Positions 43,300 to 51,216 of a DNA stretch of 64,000 nucleotides are shown here, piece by piece (the stretch's first letter is position 1; the number at the start of each line of letters is the position of its first letter). This stretch comes from Aureimonas sp. Leaf324 (GTDB lineage: Bacteria; Pseudomonadota; Alphaproteobacteria; Rhizobiales; Rhizobiaceae): positions 60,915 to 124,914 of the forward strand of contig NZ_LMOH01000002.1 in the NCBI RefSeq assembly GCF_001423245.1, read 5' to 3'. The notes under the pieces are model-generated. The model was not told the origin of the DNA and made no database searches. It saw only the letters and a list, made by a program, of their open reading frames with translations. The translations under genes were made by a program, and so were the position numbers.

Positions 43300-44017
43300 C
43301 GGAAGCCTTCAGGCCTGTCGCGGTCAAGGTCAGGACGCGGTCGGCGACCGCGGCGGTCGCGGGCGAATGGGTGACGATCACGGCCGCCGCACCCCCTTCG
43401 CGCACCGCCGAGGCGAAGAGTTCGAGGACCCGCGCGGCGGTGTCGGGGTCGAGATTGCCGGTCGGCTCGTCGGCGAGGATCAGGGCCGGCCGGTGGACGA
43501 GCGCGCGCGCGATGGCGACGCGCTGCAACTCGCCGCCCGACAGGTCGCGCGCATAGTCGCCCGCCCGCCCGCCGAGACCGACGGCGTGGAGAAGCCGCTC
43601 GGCTTCCGACGTCGCCCGCGCCGCATCGGGGGAGACGAGCGCCAGCGGCAGGGCGACGTTCTGGCCGAGCGTCAGGTAGGGCAGGATGTGGAAGGCCTGG
43701 AAGACGAAGCCGATGCGCTCGCGGCGAAGCGTCGTGCGCGCCGTCTCGTCGAGGGGCCCGAGCGCGGTGCCGCCGACCTCGACGACGCCGTTGTCCGCCT
43801 CGTCGAGGCCGGCGAGGATGTTGAGGAGCGTCGACTTGCCGGTGCCCGATTCGCCGACGATCGCGACGAGCTCGCCGCCGGCAACCGCAAGATCGAGCCC
43901 GGAAAACAGCTCGCGGCCCCCCGGCACGGTCTTGGCGAGGCCGCGCACGACGAGGCGGGCGTCGGTCGCGCGTGTGGCGGCGTCGCGGATCGGGAGCGGG
44001 GCGAGATCGTTCGGCAT
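43292..44017 (-). CDS. ABC transporter ATP-binding protein (MacB/LolD type)
   Basis: A 241-residue ATPase. Walker A GESGTGKST (about residues 54-62), Q-loop in FVFQAFHILPYLTLGQNV, signature LSGGELQRVAIARAL (about 158-172), Walker B LILADEPTGNLD, and switch His in VIVTHSPA. The LolD/MacB features (HILPYLT, GNLD) fit its FtsX-like partner. First gene of the three-gene AttEFGH-like operon; its stop lies inside the permease start region. A 70-bp gap separates it from the hydrolase gene downstream of which it is not part. Confidence 0.92.
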   Translation of the reverse strand: MPNDLAPLPIRDAATRATDARLVVRGLAKTVPGGRELFSGLDLAVAGGELVAIVGESGTGKSTLLNILAGLDEADNGVVEVGGTALGPLDETARTTLRRERIGFVFQAFHILPYLTLGQNVALPLALVSPDAARATSEAERLLHAVGLGGRAGDYARDLSGGELQRVAIARALVHRPALILADEPTGNLDPDTAARVLELFASAVREGGAAAVIVTHSPATAAVADRVLTLTATGLKASDD

Positions 44018-44087
44018 CGCGCCGGAAACTGGGGCGCGGCGCCCGGCGATCCAGGCGCGGGGCCTGTCGCCGGACGCCGCAGGGTGG

Positions 44088-44711
44088 TCAGGCGTCGACC
44101 TGTCGCAGCCAGTCGCGCGCGAGCGCGAGGTCCATCTGCGACAGGCCGTGGCCGACGGGAAGGACCTCGTGCCGCACCCTGGCGCCGCCCTCGCCCAGCA
44201 TCGCGGCCAGGCGCTCGGCGTTGGCGGCGGGCACGATCGGGTCCATCGCGCCCGACAGCATCAGGACGGGCGTTCCTTGAAGCGCGAAGGCGGGCGGCCG
44301 GGCCAGCGGCACCATCGGTCGGATCAGCGCGGCCCCGGCCAGCGCATCGGGCGCCAGCATCAGGAGCGCGGCCGCGATGTTGGCGCCGTTGGAGAAGCCG
44401 ACCGCAATCGGGGCGGAAAGACCATAGGCCGCGCGCGCCTCCGCCACGAACGCGGCGAGCTCGTGGGCGCGCGCGACGACGTCCGCTTCGTCAAAGACGC
44501 CCTCGGCCAAGCGCCGGAAGAAGCGCGGCATGCCGTTCTCCAGCACCCGGCCGCGCGGCGACAGGAGCGCGGCGCCGGGGCTCAGCGCCGCGCCGAGGCC
44601 GAGAAGATCGCTCTCATTGCCGCCGGTCCCGTGCAGGAGCAGGAGCGGCGTCCCGGACCCGTCGTCCGCGGGCACGAAGCGATGGATATGCGACAGGGTC
44701 GTCTCGCTCAT
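44088..44711 (-). CDS. mhqD: MhqD-like alpha/beta hydrolase
   Basis: A 207-residue serine hydrolase. Nucleophile Ser lies in GFSNGAN (about residue 102), Asp in GAMDPIVPA (about 155) and His in VGHGLSQ (about 188). The segment LLLHGTGGNESDLLGLG followed by GRVLENGMPRFFRRLAEGVF is nearly that of Bacillus MhqD, a hydrolase of the quinone-resistance operon. It lies 57 bp after the ring-cleaving dioxygenase gene, the same pairing as mhqO-mhqD. Probable role: detoxification of hydroquinone-derived products. Confidence 0.85.
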   Translation of the reverse strand: MSETTLSHIHRFVPADDGSGTPLLLLHGTGGNESDLLGLGAALSPGAALLSPRGRVLENGMPRFFRRLAEGVFDEADVVARAHELAAFVAEARAAYGLSAPIAVGFSNGANIAAALLMLAPDALAGAALIRPMVPLARPPAFALQGTPVLMLSGAMDPIVPAANAERLAAMLGEGGARVRHEVLPVGHGLSQMDLALARDWLRQVDA

Positions 44712-44768
44712 GGCGTCCTCCAGCGGGAAGGGGCGGGGCAGCTCTCGGCCGCCCCGCTTCAGGTTTCG

Positions 44769-45710
44769 TCAGGCCGCCTCGGTGCCGAGATCGGGCAGCA
44801 CGCTCTCGATGCGGGCGCGGTGGGACTCGAGCCCCGCCGGCAGCTTCAGGGTCTGCCCGAGCGTCGCGGCCGGCTCGTCCACGGCAAAGCCCGGCGCGTC
44901 GGTCGCGATCTCGAACAGGACATGACCCGGCTCGCGAAAATAGACCGAGCGGAAGTAGTTGCGGTCCCGCTGCTCGGTGACCCCGATCCTGTGGTTCTCG
45001 ACGAGGCGCTTCGCCATCGCCGCCTCCGCCGCATCGTCCTCCGCCCGGAAGGCGACGTGATGGACGGAGCCGGCCCCCGGCCGGGGCTTCAGGAAGCCGC
45101 CGACGGCCCGGATGTCGACGATGCCGCCGACCGAAACGCCGTCCACCTGGAAGCGCGTGGTCGAACCCTCCGAGCCGAGTTCCCGGAAGCCGAGGACGTC
45201 GGTCAGCACCGCGCCGGTCGGCGCCTTTTCCTCAAGCAGCAGGCTCACCGAATGGAAACCGCGGATCGCGACCTCCGGCGAGATGCCGCCCGCGGTCCAG
45301 CCCGGCTCGGTCTCGGCGCCGGGCACCGCGACCAGCGCCAGGTGCATGCCGTCCGGATCGCGGAAGGCGAGCGCCGTCTCGCCGAAGCGCTTGACCGGCG
45401 GGTCGAAGGCGACGCCGCGCTCGATGAAGCGGTGCGTCCAGAAGCCGATCGAGCCCTCCGGCACGCGGAACACGGTCTCCTGCGTCTCGCCAACGCCGAG
45501 CCGGCCGGGCGCCGCGTGCTCCCAGGGGAAGAAGGTCAGGATCGTGCCGGGGCTGCCGGCCTCGTCGCCGTAGTAGAGGTGCCATGTGCCGGGATCGTCG
45601 AAATTGACGGTCCGCTTCACGAGGCGAAGCCCGAGCGTGTCGGTGTAGAACCGCACGTTGCGCGCGGCGGGACCGGCGATGGCGGTGACGTGGTGGATGC
45701 CGTGGCTCAT
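44769..45710 (-). CDS. mhqO: MhqO-like ring-cleaving dioxygenase (two VOC domains)
   Basis: A 313-residue protein with two VOC modules. The first begins GIHHVTAIAGPAARNVRFYT and includes WHLYYGDEAGSPGTILTFFP; the second begins IRGFHSVSLLLEE and includes GSVHHVAFRAEDD. Fe2+ ligands expected: His in IHHVT, His in VHHVAF and Glu in HVLFEIATD near the C-terminus. The family opens catechol/hydroquinone rings. The start at 45710 was chosen by similarity to MSHGIHHVT. A divergent LysR gene lies 122 bp away with a perfect palindrome between them. Confidence 0.87.
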   Translation of the reverse strand: MSHGIHHVTAIAGPAARNVRFYTDTLGLRLVKRTVNFDDPGTWHLYYGDEAGSPGTILTFFPWEHAAPGRLGVGETQETVFRVPEGSIGFWTHRFIERGVAFDPPVKRFGETALAFRDPDGMHLALVAVPGAETEPGWTAGGISPEVAIRGFHSVSLLLEEKAPTGAVLTDVLGFRELGSEGSTTRFQVDGVSVGGIVDIRAVGGFLKPRPGAGSVHHVAFRAEDDAAEAAMAKRLVENHRIGVTEQRDRNYFRSVYFREPGHVLFEIATDAPGFAVDEPAATLGQTLKLPAGLESHRARIESVLPDLGTEAA

Positions 45711-45783
45711 GTCGGATCTCCCTGGATCGCGTTGCGTGGACCCAACATAATCGCAATGACGGCTCTGCGTCAGGTGCAGCCTG

Positions 45784-45799
45784 ATTGCATCTGTGCAAT
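45784..45799. promoter_or_regulatory. LysR operator palindrome ATTGCA-TCTG-TGCAAT
   Basis: A perfect 6-bp inverted repeat with 4-bp spacer, containing the T-N11-A core of LysR boxes. It lies 34 bp before the LysR start codon and 74 bp from the dioxygenase start, the usual place of a site that serves both autoregulation and activation of the divergent gene. Confidence 0.65.
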
Positions 45800-45832
45800 G
45801 CTGCGCTTGCAGCTTTAGAGAGGGCAGGAGGC

Positions 45833-46714
45833 ATGGATCTCGATCGACTGGCATGGGACGACCTGCGGCTCGTCGGCGCGGTGGCCGAGACGGGCACGCT
45901 GCCGGCCGCGGCCGACCGGCTCCATGTCGCCCATTCCACGGTGTTCCGGCGGCTGCGCCAGATCGAGGCCGCGATGGGCTGCGCGCTGTTCGAGCGCGGC
46001 AGCGCGCGGCTCGTGCCGACAAGCGCCGGCGAGGAGATCGCGGCGGTCGCGCGCACCGTGGCCGAGGCGGTGGACGCCGCCGCGCTCCGCTTCGCGGGCC
46101 GCGAGCCGCTGCCGTCCGGCGAAGTGCGGGTCACCACCAACGATTCGCTGCTCGTCCATTTCCTGACGCCGCTGTTCGCCGGCTTCCGGCGGCATTGCCC
46201 GGCGGTGCGGCTCGACGTGGTGCTCGGCAATCCGGCGCTGAATCTGTCGAAACGAGACGCGGACGTCGCGATCCGCGCCACCGACCGGCCGCCCGACACG
46301 CTGGTCGGCCGCAAGAGCGCCCGCATCGCCTGGGCGCTCTACGAGGGGCGAGCGGGGGAGATGGAGGATTTCGTATCGCTCGGCGACGCGATGGGCGGCA
46401 TGGCCGTCGTGCGGCATGTCGCGGCGACGATTCCCCCAGAGCGGATCGGCTACCGCGTCAACACGGTGCTGGGGCTGGCCGAGGCGGTCGAGGCGGGGCT
46501 CGGCCGCGGCTACCTGCCCTGTTTCGTCGGCGACGCGCGCGCCTCGCTGCGCCGGCTCGGGGACCCGGACGAGCGCTTCGCGACCGACCTCTGGCTCCTG
46601 ACCCATGCCGACCTTCGCCACGTGCCGCGCGTGCGCGCGCTGATGGACTACCTCGCCGAGCGGGTCGCGGCCGAGCGCCCGCTTCTCGAAGGCGAGCGGC
46701 CACAGCCCGGCTAA
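45833..46714 (+). CDS. LysR-family regulator divergent from mhqO-mhqD
   Basis: A 293-residue regulator. The winged helix (about 4-62) has DDLRLVGAVAETGTLPAAADRL and AHSTVFRRLRQIEAAMGCALF. The effector domain begins near residue 90 (GEVRVTTNDSLLVHFL) with NLSKRDADVAIRATDRPPD. GGAGG sits 5 bases before the ATG. The palindrome at 45784 is its likely binding site. In Bacillus the homologous mhq operons are controlled by a MarR repressor, so use of LysR here would be a different wiring (inference). Confidence 0.87.
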   Translation: MDLDRLAWDDLRLVGAVAETGTLPAAADRLHVAHSTVFRRLRQIEAAMGCALFERGSARLVPTSAGEEIAAVARTVAEAVDAAALRFAGREPLPSGEVRVTTNDSLLVHFLTPLFAGFRRHCPAVRLDVVLGNPALNLSKRDADVAIRATDRPPDTLVGRKSARIAWALYEGRAGEMEDFVSLGDAMGGMAVVRHVAATIPPERIGYRVNTVLGLAEAVEAGLGRGYLPCFVGDARASLRRLGDPDERFATDLWLLTHADLRHVPRVRALMDYLAERVAAERPLLEGERPQPG

Positions 46715-46765
46715 CGAAGCGCCGATCGCCGCAGGGGCGGAATCCGGGAACCTCCCGGAATCGCG

Positions 46766-47560
46766 GTGGATTCGATTCGAATGGAACAGAAATCCACCGT
46801 CCCGACCCCGAACTCCGGCGCGCCGCAGAAGCGCCGCTCGCCACGACGTGCATCCTCCGCCCCGGCGGGGGAGGCCTCGACCGAACTCGTCGCCAAGGCG
46901 CGCCTCGTCCACGACCGGCTTTGCGCCGTCTACGGCTGCCCGATCGGCTACTTCCACGACCTCGATCCCTTGAGCGAACTCGTGTCCTCGCTCCTGTCGC
47001 ACCGGACGCGAAATGCCGACTCGGGGCGCGCCTTCAAGGCGCTGCGGCAGCGGTTTCCCGACTGGGCCGACGTGATCGCCGCACCGACCGAGGAGGTGGA
47101 GGCACTGATCCACGGGGTGCGCTGGCCCGAGCTCAAGGCACCTCGCATCCAGGCGATCCTGGCCGGCGTGCGCGAGCGGACGGGCAACCTCGATCTCGGC
47201 TTTCTCGCCGAGATGGCGCCCGAGGCAGCTCGGGCATGGCTGGAGGAACTGCCGGGCATCGGGCCGAAGACCAGCGCCGCGGTCCTCTCCTTCTCGACGC
47301 TGCGCATGCCCGCGCTGCCGGTGGACAGCCATCACCACCGCGTGGCGATCCGGCTCGGCCTGATCGGCGCGGAGGTCGCGGTCGGCCCGTCCCATCCGGT
47401 TCTACGGGCGCAACTGCCCGGCGACTGGAGCGCGCAGGACCTCTACGACAACCACGAGGTGCTGATGCTGCACGGGCAGAAGGTCTGCCACCACCGGCGG
47501 CCGGCCTGCGGCCGCTGCACGCTCGCCGACATCTGCCCGAGTGCCTTCCAGGTGGATTGA
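46766..47560 (+). CDS. Endonuclease III-like DNA glycosylase with 4Fe-4S cluster
   Basis: A 264-residue HhH-GPD protein. The first 45 residues are a charged extension; then SELVSSLLSHRTRNADSGRA (Nth helix with the usual SxQTxD position reading SHRTRNADS), the helix-hairpin-helix LEELPGIGPKTSAAVLSF with Lys, and catalytic Asp in LPVDSHHHRV. The C-terminus has four cysteines in C-x6-C-x2-C-x5-C (KVCHHRRPACGRCTLADICP), the Nth/MutY iron-sulfur loop. A base excision function is likely, but substrate range may differ because the QTD motif is altered. GTG at 46766 is favoured by GGAA upstream; an ATG 15 bp later is possible. Confidence 0.85.
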   Translation: MDSIRMEQKSTVPTPNSGAPQKRRSPRRASSAPAGEASTELVAKARLVHDRLCAVYGCPIGYFHDLDPLSELVSSLLSHRTRNADSGRAFKALRQRFPDWADVIAAPTEEVEALIHGVRWPELKAPRIQAILAGVRERTGNLDLGFLAEMAPEAARAWLEELPGIGPKTSAAVLSFSTLRMPALPVDSHHHRVAIRLGLIGAEVAVGPSHPVLRAQLPGDWSAQDLYDNHEVLMLHGQKVCHHRRPACGRCTLADICPSAFQVD

Positions 47561-47592
47561 CCGCCGGACCCGGTCGCGCGGGTCCGGCGGTC
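47559..47592. terminator. Perfect 14-bp stem, bidirectional terminator
   Basis: GACCGCCGGACCCG (47559-47572) and its exact complement (47579-47592) around a 6-nt loop. The left arm begins in the stop codon of the endonuclease III-like gene and the element ends 10 bp before the opposing stop at 47602. The stem is very stable but lacks a T tract. Confidence 0.6.
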
Positions 47593-47601
47593 GTCGATCG
47601 G

Positions 47602-47859
47602 TCAGAGCGGCCCGTCGATCCGGCTGGGAGCGATCGGGTCGGAGGCCGGGAACGTGTCGTCGAGCGCCTCGTCGAGTTCCTCCTCCTCCGTCATCGGCCG
47701 TTCCTGGTCGCCGGGGGTGCGCTTGTCCTCGGCGATCGGCGGCAGGGGCGGCGTGCCCTCGGGCCGCGCCTTGTCGTCCGTCTGGACGAGCCCATCCTCG
47801 CCGATCGGCTCGGGCAGGATCGGGTTGGGGCGGTCGGCGTCGTTCTTCTGCGTCGGCAT
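47602..47859 (-). CDS. Small acidic protein with ELDEALDDTFPASDP motif, 85 aa
   Basis: An 85-residue, acidic and proline-rich protein, probably disordered for the first 60 residues. The C-terminal block ELDEALDDTFPASDPIAPSR is a motif I recognise from many tiny proteins of Proteobacteria (DEALxxTFPASDPP), whose function is unknown. The start was chosen for AAAGGA 7-12 bases upstream on the minus strand. It may be co-transcribed with the 65-residue protein upstream (31 bp). Confidence 0.6.
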   Translation of the reverse strand: MPTQKNDADRPNPILPEPIGEDGLVQTDDKARPEGTPPLPPIAEDKRTPGDQERPMTEEEELDEALDDTFPASDPIAPSRIDGPL

Positions 47860-47890
47860 GGGTCGTCCTTTCCGGGGAAATGGTGCGGGG

Positions 47891-48088
47891 TCAGCCGGCA
47901 CCGGCGTCGTCGCCGGTCTCGCCGTCGTCGGGCAGGCTGCCCGCGCCCGGTGTCGCGTCGGGATTGGTGAGTTCCGGCTTGGCGTGGGGGCCGGCGCCGG
48001 GCATCTTGGCCTTGTCCTTTGTAACCTGACTGGTCTCGGGCTTGCCGCGACCGGGCTGCGCGGCCGAACCGTGCGTCTCTCCGTTCAT
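47891..48088 (-). CDS. Small hydrophilic protein, 65 aa
   Basis: A 65-residue protein rich in Gly, Pro, Asp and Lys (MNGETHGSAAQPGRGKPETS...), with no hydrophobic segment and almost certainly disordered. GGAGGACAG lies before the ATG on the minus strand. It sits 31 bp upstream of the 85-residue acidic protein. I recognise no family; the composition resembles stress-induced small proteins, but that is only an impression. Confidence 0.45.
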   Translation of the reverse strand: MNGETHGSAAQPGRGKPETSQVTKDKAKMPGAGPHAKPELTNPDATPGAGSLPDDGETGDDAGAG

Positions 48089-48240
48089 GCTGCCTGTCCT
48101 CCGCTGGCCTGTTCGGAAAGATGACGCTGGCGGGCCCGCCGGGGTTCCCGGCGCGTTCGCAATGCAGCCACACGTTCGCGCAAGGCTCGCGGGGAACGCT
48201 GGCGTGCCGGCACCCACCCAACCGCCGGCAGGAGGCCGCC

Positions 48241-48480
48241 ATGAGGATACGCCTGAGCGAGATCAACGAGGGTCAGGGCGAGATGCTGCGTCGGCTCGAC
48301 GACGGCCCGGCGCGCGACAGCGTCGGCCTCCACACCGGGGATCTGGCCACCGACGAGCTGCGCCGCTGCCTCGAGCTTCACGCGCTGGGGCTCGTGTCGG
48401 TCGCGATCGGATGGCGCGACACGTGCTGGTTCCGCCTCACGGCGTCCGGCCGTCGCCTCGGGCGTCAGTTGCCGGCCTGA
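48241..48480 (+). CDS. Small hypothetical protein, 79 aa
   Basis: A 79-residue protein (MRIRLSEINEGQGEMLRRLD...) of mixed helix and strand with DELRRCLELHALGLVSVAIGWRD-type core, split here as RRCLELHALGLVSVA then GWRDTCWFRLT. Two cysteines and two tryptophans. AGGAGG lies 5 bases before the ATG. The fold could be a small winged helix (LTASGRRLGRQL at the end resembles the wing of MarR/PadR-type proteins). Its 3' end overlaps pabA on the other strand by 16 bp. Confidence 0.55.
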   Translation: MRIRLSEINEGQGEMLRRLDDGPARDSVGLHTGDLATDELRRCLELHALGLVSVAIGWRDTCWFRLTASGRRLGRQLPA

Positions 48481-49064
48481 TCCCGCCACCAGGCGCTGGC
48501 ACGATCGAGAAACCGATGGAGAAGCCGGTCGCCATCCGGCGTCAGCACGGACTCGGGATGGAACTGGATCCCGAAGGTCGGATGGACGCGGTGCGACAGC
48601 GCCATGATCTCACCGGCGGGCGAGCGGGCGGTGATCCTCAGATGCGCCGCCATCTCGTCCGTTTCGCGCACGATCAGCGAATGGTAGCGCCCGGCCTCGA
48701 ACGGCCGGGCGAGACCCTCGAACAGGTCCTCGCCGTCATGCTCCAGCGGCGAGGCGCGCCCGTGCATCGGCTCCTCGGCACGCTCGACGCGCCCGCCGAA
48801 CCGGAGGCCGATGACCTGATGGCCCAGGCAGACGCCGAGAATCGGCAGCTGGCCCGACAGGGCGCCGACCGCCTCTAGACAGACGCCCGCTTCGGCCGGG
48901 CCGCAGGGGCCGGGCGAGAGGACAAGTGCGTGCGGCGCCAGCGCGCGGATACCGGCGAGATCGATCCGGTCGCTGCGCACGACCGAGACCGCCGCGCCGT
49001 GCCGCTCGAGATAGCGCGCGAGGTTGTGGGTGAAGCTGTCGTAGTTGTCGAGGACGAGGATCAT
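48465..49064 (-). CDS. pabA: Aminodeoxychorismate synthase component II (glutamine amidotransferase)
   Basis: A 199-residue class I amidotransferase that supplies ammonia from glutamine to PabB for 4-aminobenzoate and folate synthesis. It begins ILVLDNYDSFTHNLARYL; the oxyanion motif SPGPCGPAEAG, the catalytic Cys in LGVCLGHQVIGL (about residue 80) and the His/Glu pair in FGIQFHPESVL (about 170-175) are all present. It overlaps pabB by 4 nt. Family members can also serve anthranilate synthase (TrpG); the PabB partner decides in favour of folate here. Confidence 0.9.
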   Translation of the reverse strand: MILVLDNYDSFTHNLARYLERHGAAVSVVRSDRIDLAGIRALAPHALVLSPGPCGPAEAGVCLEAVGALSGQLPILGVCLGHQVIGLRFGGRVERAEEPMHGRASPLEHDGEDLFEGLARPFEAGRYHSLIVRETDEMAAHLRITARSPAGEIMALSHRVHPTFGIQFHPESVLTPDGDRLLHRFLDRASAWWRDQAGN

Positions 49065-50455
49065 GGGGCCTCGAACGCTTCGAGGATGCGCGCCGCCTTG
49101 GTCTCGGTCTCCGCCCATTCCGCCGGCCCGTCGGACAGGATCGTCACGCCGCCGCCGGTGCCGAACGACACCGCGCCCCGTTCGAACTCCAGCGTGCGGA
49201 TGGCGATCGACAGGTCCGCCGCGCCGCAGAACGAGAGCGCGGCGACCGAGCCGCAATAGAGCCCGCGCGGCGCGCCTTCGATGGCGGCCACGATGTCGGT
49301 CGCGCGGATCTTCGGCGCGCCGGTGATCGAGCCGCCGGGAAAAGTTGCGGCGATCAGGGCCCCGACGCCGAGGCCCGGCCGGAGACGCCCGGTGACGGCC
49401 GACACGAGGTGGTGCAGCCCGGCATAGGACTCCAGCGCGCAAAGCTCGGGCACGTCGACCGAATCCGGCTCGCACACGCGCGACAGGTCGTTGCGCAGGA
49501 GATCGACGATCATGACGTTCTCGGCCCGGTCCTTCGGCGAGGCGAGAAGGGCCTCGGCGGCGGCCCGATCCGCCGCTTCGTCCGGCGCGCGCCGGATCGT
49601 GCCCTTGATCGGACGCGTCTCCACATGGCCCTCGCGTAGGCGTAGGAAGAGCTCGGGCGAGGCGGAGGCGACCGTGCGGTGCGGCTCCTCGATGAAGGCG
49701 GCGTAGGGCGCGGGGTTCACGGCGCGCAGCCGCAGATACAGGGCGAACGGGTCGAAACCTGCGGGCAGCGCGGCCCGGAGCCGGCGCGACAGGTTGGCCT
49801 GATAGACCTCGCCGTCGAGGATCAGCGCCTTCACGCGCTCGACGTCGGCGGCATAGGCGGCAGCGTCGCGGCTCGAACGCCAGTCGGGCGAGGTCGCGGG
49901 CAGGGCGCCGGGGGCGGGCGTGGGCCCCGCCAGCGCAGCTTCGAAAAGGTCGAGCCGTTCCCCGGCCCGCCGCTGCCGCGCGGCAAGGGGGGCCGCCACG
50001 TCGAGCGTCGGCGAGAAGCCGGCGGAGACGAGGCGGGCGGTGCCGTCCTCGTGGTCGATGACGAGGGCGGTGTCGTAGAGGCCGAAGCCGAGAAACGGGC
50101 GCTGCGGATCGAAGCCCGCCGGCCGGTGGAGGGTCTCGAGGAGGTGGCCGGCCTCGAAGTCGATCGTGCCGACGAGCCCCCCGGCAAAGGGCGTGGCGTC
50201 GGTCTCCCGCTCGCTCCGATAGCGCCGGAGCAGCGCGTCGAGCGCCTCGAACGGCGGTAGGCCGAAGGGTGCGCCGTCGAGCCGGGCGCCGGACAGATCG
50301 GCCTCGAAGCGGGCGAAGGGCGCGGCGGCCAGGATCGACCAGCGACCGTTCTGCGGATGCGGGCGGGCGGAATCCAGCCATGCGAGACCGCCGAGCCCGC
50401 GCAGCCGCGCTGCCGCCTCGGCGGGAGAGGGGATGTCGATCGTCCGCTGCCACAT
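49061..50455 (-). CDS. pabB: Aminodeoxychorismate synthase component I
   Basis: A 464-residue chorismate-using enzyme that makes 4-amino-4-deoxychorismate. The motif TRPIKGTIRR (about residues 283-292) carries the lysine typical of PabB, where TrpE has alanine (PIAGT). Further motifs: ENVMIVDLLRNDLSRVC, FPGGSITGAPKIRA (about 370-383) and CGSVAALSFCGAADLSIAIRT. No fused PabC lyase domain. First gene of the pabB-pabA pair; the 119 bp upstream separate it from lutC. Confidence 0.92.
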   Translation of the reverse strand: MWQRTIDIPSPAEAAARLRGLGGLAWLDSARPHPQNGRWSILAAAPFARFEADLSGARLDGAPFGLPPFEALDALLRRYRSERETDATPFAGGLVGTIDFEAGHLLETLHRPAGFDPQRPFLGFGLYDTALVIDHEDGTARLVSAGFSPTLDVAAPLAARQRRAGERLDLFEAALAGPTPAPGALPATSPDWRSSRDAAAYAADVERVKALILDGEVYQANLSRRLRAALPAGFDPFALYLRLRAVNPAPYAAFIEEPHRTVASASPELFLRLREGHVETRPIKGTIRRAPDEAADRAAAEALLASPKDRAENVMIVDLLRNDLSRVCEPDSVDVPELCALESYAGLHHLVSAVTGRLRPGLGVGALIAATFPGGSITGAPKIRATDIVAAIEGAPRGLYCGSVAALSFCGAADLSIAIRTLEFERGAVSFGTGGGVTILSDGPAEWAETETKAARILEAFEAP

Positions 50456-50574
50456 GGAGCGAGGCTCCTACAGCATCGCCCGGCAAACCGGTATGGCGAA
50501 GTTCGCCTCAGCCGGTGCCGGACGAGAGACGCCATGCCGACCCGCCGGCGACCGGGTTTGGTCGTCGCCGGTCC

Positions 50575-51216
50575 TCAGCCCTCGACCAGGAGGATGTGCA
50601 GCGTCGCCGGCCCGTGGACGCCGATCACGAGGCTCCCCTCGATGTCGGTGGTGCCGCTCGGGCCGGTGACGACGACGAGGTTGCGCGAGCGGGCGAGATC
50701 CGCCCCGGCCACCGCATCCTCGAGATAGGCGACGATGTCGCGCACCCGCAGCACCGCGATGTGGTGCAGCGGCAGGAAGGCATCAAGAATCGCCATCTCC
50801 GGCCCGGAGCGCAGGACGAGGCTCGCCGTCTCGGCGATCCCCCGCTCCGCCATCGACACGGACACGCGGTCGTCGACCTCGGCGGAGGCGGCAAGGCCGG
50901 CCGCCGGCCAGTCGAGGCCCTCGAGATCGGGCCGCGGCTGGATCTTCAGCGCGGGCGCAAGGCCGAGCGCGGCCAGGCGCCGCGCGCAGGCGGCCGGCAC
51001 CTCGCCGAGGCTCCCGAGGCGCTCCGAGGATGCGCCGGGCGGCAGGCGCTTCACGGCCGCCTCGAACAAGGTGACGAGATCGCCCTCGGGCAGGCGCGGG
51101 CGCACGCGCTCCGGCTCGGCAAGCAGCGCATCCGCCTCGGCCCGGATGGCGGCGGGGTCCGCCGGCTGGCCGAGGGCGCGGCCGATCGCGGAAAAGATCG
51201 CCTCGCGCGCGCTCAT
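50575..51216 (-). CDS. lutC: L-lactate utilisation protein LutC (LUD domain)
   Basis: A 213-residue LUD-domain protein, third component of the LutABC complex that oxidises L-lactate to pyruvate. The fold region is seen from ASAEVDDRVSVSMAERGIAE through the typical TASLVLRSGPEMAILDAFLP and HIAVLRVRDIVAYLED to VVTGPSGTTDIEGSLVIGVH and the C-terminal PATLHILLVEG. The ATG overlaps the lutB stop by 4 nt. In other bacteria the proteins also act with redox partners not encoded here. Confidence 0.9.
   Translation of the reverse strand: MSAREAIFSAIGRALGQPADPAAIRAEADALLAEPERVRPRLPEGDLVTLFEAAVKRLPPGASSERLGSLGEVPAACARRLAALGLAPALKIQPRPDLEGLDWPAAGLAASAEVDDRVSVSMAERGIAETASLVLRSGPEMAILDAFLPLHHIAVLRVRDIVAYLEDAVAGADLARSRNLVVVTGPSGTTDIEGSLVIGVHGPATLHILLVEG

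Noticed and set aside
40807..43374. Plus-strand open frame of about 855 codons across the FtsX permease gene
   Set aside because: The opposite strand encodes a full membrane permease with matching overlaps to its neighbours; the plus-strand product is Arg/Ala/Gly/Asp filler.
48465..50455. Reading pabB-pabA as anthranilate synthase trpE-trpG
   Set aside because: The larger protein has PIKGT, the lysine form typical of PabB, where TrpE has PIAGT. No trp genes are nearby.
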